Assembly (NCBI GenBank): GCA_014925825.1
Contig: JACGCK010000194.1
Span: 1 to 64,000, forward strand
Length of the DNA: 64,000 bases
Reading direction: 5' to 3'
Source of the DNA: Pholiota molesta
Lineage: Eukaryota > Basidiomycota > Agaricomycetes > Agaricales > Strophariaceae
In this document: positions 57,004 through 64,000 of the stretch, piece after piece
Layout: each line of letters begins with the position of its first letter
Position numbering within the stretch: position 1 is the first letter of the stretch
Translations under genes and position numbers: made by a program
The notes under the pieces: model-generated
Databases searched by the model: none
What the model saw: the letters and a program-made list of their open reading frames with translations, nothing else
What the model was told of the DNA's origin: nothing

Positions 57004-59771
57004 TCAGCCTCCATAGCGCTCGCGGGCCTGTAAGAAATAAATTCAAAATCAATCATTGTATCCAAGAGAATATCTACTGACCGAATCTTGAGCCATGTGA
57101 ACATAACTGGTGAACCCCTCTGTATACTTTCCTAAATCTTTGCCTTTGCTAGCACCCAAACCCACACCAGGGGCATATACAGCCGTTTCACTGAAAGTAA
57201 CGAGCTTGAGCAAGAGAAAGGTCATGACAAAAAGCGAAGACGCACATAGGATTTACCCTACCATCCCCTTCGGAGCCCAGCCCTGTGCCCGCCTTCCAGC
57301 CCATTATTTTCAAGAGCTTGTTCCCTACATTACTTTCATCCTTTCCCAGTTCAGTCGGTGGCGGCGGAGGGGGACTGGGAACCGCAATCGTTTCCACCTG
57401 CCGCTTCTTGGAAATAGAAATATCCTTTTCAGGTAGGGGAACGTCTGGTTGGTTGAACAGCGTCCTTCTTTCAGAAGCTCGATCACGATATTTGGGCTGG
57501 TCTGAAGTTGCAGCCTGTCGAGCAGCAACCTTTTGCCTGGCAACGTCTCGTAGATTGGAATCCTTGTAATTTTTCTACGTTACATGTTTTAACTTTAGCT
57601 TGCATAAATCGAGCTTGAAATGCATACGTACCTTGTGCAAGTCAGATTCCTTGTTATGGCGTTTCAATACATCTAATGTCTTGAATTGCCTTGCGCAAAG
57701 CAAGCACATTAATGTTGCAACATCCGAAAATTCAAATTCAGATTCTGGATCGGGAGATGGCTTGGCAGCGACCTTGCTAGTTGAAGCGGCTGGGGCTTGC
57801 GCTTCTTTCGCAGACAATGCCTGTATAAAGATCAGATCAATGATTTCTGTTGTATGTAGGCAATGAGAAAGATTTACCACTGTAGGTGCTGCAACGTCAT
57901 GTGAAAGTTCTTCCTGTACTTGATTCCACTTGTTGATGTTGTTGACAGTCTATAGTCGACATATAAGTCCATAGCGACTGAGAAAATGAATAAGACGGTG
58001 AGTCACGTACCTTCTTGCTCGCTATAAGAGGAGCGACTTTTTTGACAACGAGTGCTGAATAAGAGTTAGTGCGCGGGAATGAAAAGAAATAACTAGACGT
58101 CAAGCATACGTTTGTTAGGTTCAGAACCAGTATCTTCTGATGTCTCGTCATTGGCAGAATCATCCAAGGAGAAGCCCATGGCTTTGACAGGCCCTGTATT
58201 TGCCTTCACAGGGCCTTTGCTGAAGCTCAAAGTGACGGGTTTATCTGATATGGGTAGAGCCGAAGGCGCTGATGGTCCAGCTTTAGTGTGAGCGTCCGAA
58301 TCCCCTGCGAATTCCCAGTAAGTCGAACGGTTTGGTCAAAGCAGTAGAGTGTCTAGTCACCTTTCGATTTCTTCTTTTTCTCCTTCTCTTTGACTTGCGA
58401 AGTAGGTTGTATCGGTTCCTCCACTTTAAATTCAAGGGCAGCGACAGTGGATGACTCATCCCAGTACCGAACCCAAGTACCCTCCACTCCTCCTAGACTC
58501 AGGGTCGACGTAAGGCAAGCTTCGTCTCTCTGGAGGAAATCAGTAACGGGCTGGAATGAATAGGGGTGGGCAAAGGATGCTGCAACAGGGCGATCTGATA
58601 TCCGGAAGCCAGAAGGGTGTAATGTAGGAGACATGGTCGCAGCCAGAACGGCAGATGCGGACTGTGTCGCGTTCAGTATCATGGTTCGCGGCTCATAGGT
58701 TTAGGTACTCACCTGGACGTCAACAAATTCGACGAATGCAAAGCCGAAACTAGCCATCGTGACTTTGTCTTTGATGAGGATTATACGTCTCATTCCCTTG
58801 GCACCTTCCTTTCCTGGGCCTGAAGAGGATAGCATGGCCTGGTATATGGCCTGAGGACCCGAAAGGGGATCCAGTCCCCGAAAGAGCAGGATCGGACTCT
58901 GAGAGTTACCAATGTCGCGAGTACCGTCGTTCATATTTCCCCGGTTTAGCCGACCTTTGTCGTGTGGCATGGCACTTTGTGAATAGTCGATCTTGACTCT
59001 TCGTCCACTATGGGGTGCGCCGGTCTCCAGTGCTTTATAGAAATTGGCCGTCGCGGAAGCCCCATGAGATGCCGGAGGGGGCATTTGTATGAACGGAAAT
59101 AGCGGGTCCACAAATGCGCGGGCATGTTCGACGGTTGTGAATTGAGCGAAGCCGAAGCCTTTCGAAGAACCTTATAAAATCCAACGGCGAAGTACGTTAA
59201 TGCATGTGCAGGAGCAGATACAAAGGTGCAAGTGCCTGATGATCTCTCTCGAATGATTGTCACTGTTTCCACGCTGCAGCCGTTAGAAACGAGGTATGCC
59301 TGAAGCTGGGTAGGAAGTGACTTCAGTCTCGGATATACAATGAGTCAAAGAACATGGGAGTCGACAGACATCGGCCTCTGTAAAGTCTGGATCCAACCCA
59401 AGGAAGATGACATGAGGACTGGGCTCAGAGGGCACGAGACGCTTCTTCGCAAAACCGCCTGCACCTCCCCGCGAGCGGTCGTCCTGGCCATAGTCCTGAG
59501 TCCAATCATGTTGCTGTTGTCGGTTATACGAGCTGTTGTAGGCATTCTCTTCGTAGTTGTGAGCGCCGTCATAGCCCTGGAAATAATGAACAAGTGCACG
59601 AGCATTAGGCCAGGCTGAACCACTTACGCCGCTGTTGAACTTTCGCCTCTTCCCATCGGCATAATAGTCCTCTTCTCTTTCTCGTACATGTCCCCTGGGG
59701 TCCTGAGGAGCCCAGGAATAGGCGTCGTCCCAGGAATCCTTTCCCTTGTCCCATTCGCGGTTGTAAGTCAT
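57004..59771 (-). CDS. RBM5/RBM10-like RNA-binding splicing factor
   Basis: Start ATG 59,771 (MTYNREWDKGKDSW), stop at 57,004-57,006 (ARERYGG). Many introns. Domains in order: basic N-terminus (DGKRRKF); RRM1 with VIFLGLDPDF (RNP2) and KGFGFAQF (RNP1, ~59,140); RRM2 with ILLFRGLDPL and ASFGFAFVEF (~58,750); a VRYWDESSTVAALEF segment; Lys-rich linker; C2H2 finger CLLCARQF...HNKESDLHK (~57,640-57,710); G-patch with MGWKAGTGLGSEGDG (~57,270-57,320). This order is that of RBM5/RBM10, nuclear regulators of early spliceosome assembly and exon choice. The finger carries C-x2-C and H-x5/6-H. The gene diverges from NDUFB4, with 73 bp between start codons. Exact exon borders were not all fixed. Confidence 0.85.
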
Positions 59772-59844
59772 GATGATGGAGAGAGGCAAGAAACAAGACA
59801 AACAAAGAACAAACAAACCACCTCTTTACTGCGAACCACATCCG
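59772..59844. promoter_or_regulatory. 73-bp divergent promoter region
   Basis: Only 73 bp separates the start codons of the RBM5-like gene (minus) and the NDUFB4 gene (plus). The sequence is rich in AAACAAAG and AACAAAC on the plus strand and has no evident TATA box. Transcription starts of one or both genes must overlap the other 5' UTR. Confidence 0.7.
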
Positions 59845-60292
59845 ATGGGCCACGGTGAGTCTCCCCAATCCACTTGTCCCCTTCTCAACTCACTCATGCC
59901 CTACAGGACCACTCAAAGTACGCCCATACCATTCGTCTCACGCCTCTCTTTCCTAATCATGTCCACTCTAGGTTGATCCCGCCATTGAGCGGTTCAACAC
60001 CATGGTACTTGCCCCTGCTTCTGCACCCAACAACTAACTAATTATCCTCGCAGCGGGAGGAGGCCTACCTCCACTTCCGCTGGACCAACCGCACTATTCG
60101 CACTGCAATCCTGGGCTTTGTTGTTGTCCCAGCTGTCGTGTACTATGCTGCGGCTAAATCAAATGTGCGTCCCAGCCTGCTTAGTGCTCACCCCGGTTTC
60201 TCAAAATATTCCATATCCAGCAACGGTGGAACTTCACTGGCAAATTGAAGGGAGAGTCCTTGCTCACCCACCCGCCACCCGAATCCCAGTAA
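59845..60292 (+). CDS. NDUFB4: Complex I accessory subunit NDUFB4 (B15)-like
   Basis: Five exons starting ATGGGCCACG, joined across introns at 59,855-59,902, about 59,915-59,971, 60,004-60,053 and 60,164-60,221. The product is about 78 residues: MGHGPLKVDPAIERFNTM, then REEAYLHFRWTNRTIRTA, one transmembrane segment (ILGFVVVPAVVYYAA), and NFTGKLKGESLLTHPPPESQ. Length, single membrane span and the basic motif before it fit the B15/NDUFB4 subunit of the mitochondrial inner-membrane NADH dehydrogenase, where it is a structural component of the membrane arm. The first exon is only 10 nt of coding sequence. The gene converges on COQ7 with an 80-bp gap between stop codons. Confidence 0.8.
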
Positions 60293-60372
60293 TAGACTTG
60301 TATTCTGAAATAATTAAACGAGGATCATTTAATCCCGCCCAACATCTGGAGGCCATCCTGGCCCATTCCACA

Positions 60373-61163
60373 TCAAATCCTTTTGCATAATTCAATGGCA
60401 ATCTTACAACCGCCCCCGACTACGCTACTTAGAAGCGCATGCGCTGGCGCTCGTTGTGAAAAATGCTCAACCGCAATATCTAGATGCTCGAGCTCGTCGT
60501 CCCTAAATTCACGTATGACGTCTTTGAGGAGAGGAAGACTAGGGTGTTTGGACGCGAATGAATCCAGTTCTTTGAGTTGACTAGAAGACTCGGCTCAATT
60601 TAATTTCACCCTGAAAAGAGAATGCTACGCACTCGTCATAGTGCTCGCCAATGACAGTTTCAACGGCCTCTGTGCATGCCATCGCTGCCTCCTTCCCCAT
60701 CAACGCGGTTACCGCCCCAAGCCCAAATCCCGCCACTTTCGCAACTTCGGAAAGCACAGTAGGTCTAACATTATGTTGAAGTTGTAATTTATCCATGACC
60801 GCTAGATGTTTCTTCTCTTGATCCCACATGTCCTGTCTCTAGCCATTTAGAACGAACACAGATGCCTTGGGATGTTCTAAAACTTGCTTGTATAAGGGAA
60901 CCCAATTGTTTATCACGACCCAAAACCGCCATCTGGCCTTGGTAAATATAATTGGCCGCGATTTCTCCTGCTTGGTCAACGCGAAGAGCACTATGCAGAG
61001 CTTGCCTCTCCGTGGGTGTCAAGTCTGTAGGCGTCGTGTGGGTTGCATCTTCATATGTCCTCGACGGTTCTGTATATGCGTTTGAAGGGTATTGACTGGA
61101 TACAGTAGTCAGAGATCTTGCGAAGCAACGCTTTACAGCCCGAGACGAAATAGTCTGCAGCAT
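60373..61163 (-). CDS. COQ7: 5-demethoxyubiquinone hydroxylase COQ7
   Basis: Start at [17 protein letters not shown] (61,163), a mitochondrial targeting peptide; an upstream in-frame ATG at 61,211 gives a less typical leader. Introns are 60,833-60,887 (GC-AG, donor GCAAGT) and 60,581-60,632. The ferritin-like di-iron ligands are visible: [14 protein letters not shown] (Glu), MWDQEKKH (E-x2-H), [11 protein letters not shown] (Glu) and [10 protein letters not shown] (E-x2-H). The enzyme hydroxylates demethoxyubiquinone, the penultimate step of ubiquinone synthesis on the matrix side of the inner membrane. It ends [12 protein letters not shown]. Length (about 226 residues) is normal, and all expected ligands are present. 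Confidence 0.92.
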
Positions 61164-61392
61164 GGGTAGAAGCAAATGAGCCCGGCGGGGCTGCACGCCG
61201 CTGCACGTCAAAGTCGCGCGGTCTCGTGATCAGCCGAAGGTACTTGGCAACCAAAGGACGGAAGGTAACCACCATTCAACTTGAACTCCTTTCATTGTCA
61301 TAGTTGAAGATGTCCTCAACGTACGCATCCTATATATTACTCTATACTACACCTAATTTCTATCAAGATTCACTCCATCGACGATCATTGAC

Positions 61393-62380
61393 ATGTCCAA
61401 GGAGCGGGATTGGCCTGCTAGTCTTGGTAAGATCAAAGACCCTGTGTAATTTAACCAGCGTCTAATTCACATCGCAGGCATGTTAGACTGGGACAACAGC
61501 AGTATTGTCTTCACCAAACGTTCGCTAATTGAATTTCTCAAGTTCGTGGATTGTATCTGCTGCGCGTAAATTCTAATGAACACCCTATTTAGATACACGG
61601 GAACAACTGTCGATACCAACTTCAGTAACATCAGCAAGCTCCCTCGTAGGTCGTGTTTTATCTCTTACCACCCAAACTTCTCACATGCACCTTCAGGATA
61701 CGCGAAATTTGGTAAACTCTCGGAGAATTCGAACGGCACCGCAGCTGAGATCGCTGGATCTGGTGGTGTGTCCCTCCATATTTTCTTCACTGATCAACAT
61801 TCTTACTATGTACAGTGGCCACTTCCACTTCTACGACAGAGGGAAGCGATTTTATTCCCACCAGGCGCGTTAGAACCGTTCCAGGCGGCCCCCAAACGGA
61901 TATCTTCGCACCAGCAGACGAAGGCGATGCTTTATCTCAGGCACCTCCCAGAGCCGACACTGGTGAGGTGCGTAAACAGGATAAATCATATTTTCAAGTC
62001 ATATCGACATGAGATCATAATAGGACACAGCTTTTGTAGCGGCGGTAGCTCAAGAAACGGAAGAGAATAACGAATCTGGAATCAACTTCCCTTCGTCTAA
62101 TACAAGCCTACCCGGTGAGAAACCATTTCATATGGTGAAGTGTTTTATTATAATGTTATTCTGCAGCCGCGTTCGCGAGAACCCCGGAGGAAATAGCAGC
62201 TTGGCCAACTTTTGGGATGCTGCGGAACCGACTGATTTCAAGCCCACACGCGGTATGTGGCAACTCAAAATTCGTTGATAGTTGACTTATCTTTGGAAAT
62301 AGGGTCAGGCAAGGTCCAGGTGGACATGACAACATTAACGATGTGAGTCACGATGATAGTGTACATTTTTGTGACGCTTA
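61393..62380 (+). CDS. Conserved small protein with RVR-x2-PGG motifs
   Basis: Start MSKERDWPASLG at 61,393. Exons join in frame through LDWDNSSIVFTKRSLIEFLK, YTGTTVDTNFSNIS, YAKFGKLSENSNG and a central IPTRRVRTVPGGPQTDIF. Farther on are NPGGNSSLANFWDAAEPTDF, preceded by RVRE, and RVRQGPGGHDNIND in different phases. The last exons cannot be joined without a frame conflict near 62,165 and 62,255, so the C-terminus and stop are unsettled. Repeated PGG motifs followed by a DIF-like hydrophobic step recall the Jupiter/HN1 microtubule-associated family, a loose resemblance only. It diverges from COQ7 across 229 bp. Confidence 0.55.
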
Positions 62381-62534
62381 TGCTCTGGTTTAGATTTTCT
62401 AAAGGGGCTGTTGTTTATTGTTAATGGCAAGAAATATATACGAATTGCATTATATATGAATGAGTTTGGTCTATATACTGTAGGAACTATACACCATGTA
62501 AGCAGAGAAGGGCAAAAAGGAGAAAAATATACTT

Positions 62535-62628
62535 GGTAGCGGCGAGGTTCGAACTCGCGCGGACTCACGCCCATTGGGAATCAAGAGAACTTAAATCCAA
62601 CGCCTTAGACCAACTCGGCCACGCTACC
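62535..62628 (-). tRNA. tRNA-Leu (anticodon TAA), with intron
   Basis: The minus strand folds as a class II tRNA: acceptor GGTAGCG/CGCTACC, D arm GCC/GGC, anticodon loop with TAA at positions 34-36, an intron of about 10 nt after position 37, long variable arm GGGC-GTGA-GTCC, and T arm GCGAG-TTCGAAC-CTCGC. The last pair of the anticodon stem is mismatched (A-C). The TTTTT terminator lies at 62,527-62,523. The A and B boxes are intact, so it is likely functional. Confidence 0.93.
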
Positions 62629-62797
62629 GATCAAACAGACGGGATGGCAGACAATCAAGTTTAGAGAGGGCCGCCAGCTCATCTGCGTGCCTTATCTGCA
62701 CCGCATTCCCAGTCAGGCGCTCAGCGGCATCATCTCGTAAACGTCGAGCATTGCCTCTCTATGACATCCTTCCCTTCTTCACTCCTCCCCCCGAGCT

Positions 62798-64000
62798 ATG
62801 GATTTAACCATCCTCGCTCACCTATCTGGTGTGCCCTTTCTAGGCGCAGCTGTGCACTTGCGTGCGTTGGTTTCCCCAGCTTCGATCGTCCCAATTCCGC
62901 TAATCCGTATTTGTAGTCCAAATAACATATCAGGGTGTCGCAAATGTGAAAGTATACAATGCAAGTCCGCCTTCGTTTTCTAACCCAAACATCTCTAATC
63001 GCGTTCTCTATCAGCAACAATGTACAGATCTGAGTGGCCGTTGCCTGAGCCTGATGGTAGCCCTGCAAGAGGGCTCTCAAGGCTTGGAAGGCTCCAGAGT
63101 CACAGAAATTGCCGATGAAATCGAAGCGTACGTTCTATCCTACTTCCCCCGTCTTTTTCTTCAATGATTTTCTTCATCTAGCATCATATTTCGCATCAAC
63201 CGCAAGGTCAAGGAATGGGGCTCGTGGAACCATCTAAAGAGCCTTCTCGCCCAAGGAGAAATTAAGGATGGCATTGACAGACTTCATCGAGATATTGACG
63301 CTGCCATGATGAAGTTCAACGTACGTCTCCCTTACATATCACCCTATCTCCTTGCCCATGTCCCTTTGGCAGGTTCAAATAAACATGGAAATGAGCCGAG
63401 GTCAACTCGAAACAAAGGCCATCCAGGCACGAGACAAGGCGGAAATAAGGGACCTCCTCCAACACATTGTCCGCAGTACAGAAGACATGAGAACATTAAT
63501 GACTATGTCCTCCCGTGATTCGAGGCCTGTAGAAGTCATGATGGAGAGCCTTCAAACGGTGTGTGTCATATCCGATTCCTCTCATAGTCAGATTATTTAC
63601 AAAACGCATACAGGAATTAATGGACCCATCTTTAGAAAAGACGGAAGGAGAGGTCTTCAAGACAGGACTATGGGAATTGCATCAAAAAACATTAAAGCTG
63701 CCACCCCTCACCGATTGTGCGTCCCCATTCCAGCCCTAATGCAACGGACTTGCATATTCACAAAATGTAGTATCTGGCCAGGTGACTCTAAGCTCCCAGA
63801 ATACAGTCGCTAAGGGCTCTTTCAACGACATATTTTTGGGTGAGAAATCTGTCATTTCCTATATCGAAATACAATTGACCATGGATCTTGCAGGACAATG
63901 GCTTGACAGAGAACCCGTCAGTCGAATTTTGCATTCCGATTCTCCTTAACTGACAGATCTACAGGTTGCCTTGCGACTGCCGCGGGCCCTCGCAAATAAT
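62798..64000 (+). CDS. MLKL-like helical bundle plus kinase domain protein (partial)
   Basis: Runs off the window. Exons join in frame: ATG 62,798, GVPFLGAAVHL then ITYQGVANVKQQCTDLSGRC, MVALQEGSQGLEGS, EIADEIEAIIFRINRKVKEW, LAQGEIKDGIDRLHRDID and MMKFNVQINMEMSRGQLE. This is the four-helix pattern of the MLKL N-terminal (HeLo-like) domain found in many agaricomycete kinases. A linker (TMSSRDSRPVEVMMESLQT, PSLEKTEGEVFKTGLW) leads to a kinase N-lobe: LSGQVTLSSQNTVAKGSFND, IFLGQWLDREP, VALRLPRALANN. The position of the invariant Lys of VAIK is Arg (VALR), so it may be a pseudokinase. In animals and fungi HeLo-type bundles attack membranes in programmed cell death; a similar role here is inference. 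Confidence 0.75.

Noticed and set aside
59340..59618. 92-codon plus-strand frame
   Set aside because: Antisense of the N-terminal exons of the RBM5/RBM10-like gene.

Overview
The window is nuclear DNA of a filamentous basidiomycete, most likely an Agaricomycete. Genes on the right have many introns of about 48-60 nt with GT-AG (twice GC-AG) borders. The repeats are typical of this class: Copia elements, a Plavaka-type transposase relic, and multicopy lineage-specific proteins. No prokaryotic or organellar gene was seen.

Layout. (1) 1-8.05 kb: two arms of a long inverted-repeat (foldback) family face each other across a Copia gag relic, a decaying intron-rich gene and a GC-rich low-complexity block. 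(2) 8.05-12.46 kb: GC-rich DNA, a tRNA-like SINE head, an ACCACTGGT minisatellite, a fragment of a hypothetical gene, and a broken Plavaka transposase carrying a solo Copia LTR with target duplication ATACT. (3) 12.46-31.06 kb: a nest of one Copia family. It starts with an inverted mosaic of partial copies (12.46-19.35 kb). Then comes a long but frameshifted element (19.35-24.41 kb) whose 5' LTR is split by a younger complete element (24,411-29,412, duplication ACATC) and by a TA-flanked DNA transposon (29,434-30,999). (4) 31.1-36.8 kb: a tRNA-like relic, a frameshifted hypothetical gene, and arrays of GGAAAGACCC and GGACCGGT repeats. (5) 36,800-41,686: a coding-free LTR element with 153-bp LTRs and duplication CATAT, whose interior holds a 3.7-kb near-palindrome with its own 7-bp duplication. 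(6) 41.7-45.3 kb: relics, a 148-bp MITE, a tRNA-like sequence and a GC-rich minisatellite. (7) 45.3-54.6 kb: lineage-specific genes in partial decay, including a probable TET/JBP-type 2-oxoglutarate dioxygenase and a nucleotidyltransferase-like protein. (8) 55.4-64 kb: a compact conserved gene block: GPI-anchored PEBP, an RBM5/RBM10-like splicing factor, complex I subunit NDUFB4, COQ7, an RVR/PGG-motif protein, tRNA-Leu(TAA), and the start of an MLKL-like helical-bundle plus kinase protein cut by the window end.

The change from transposon-dense to gene-dense DNA is sharp, near 55.4 kb. In the gene block NDUFB4 and COQ7 both serve mitochondrial electron transport (complex I and ubiquinone synthesis). 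The RBM5-like and NDUFB4 start codons are only 73 bp apart and diverge, which implies a shared promoter. All homology statements rest on recognition of motifs in translated sequence, not on database searches. Splice sites were joined by hand using reading-frame continuity.
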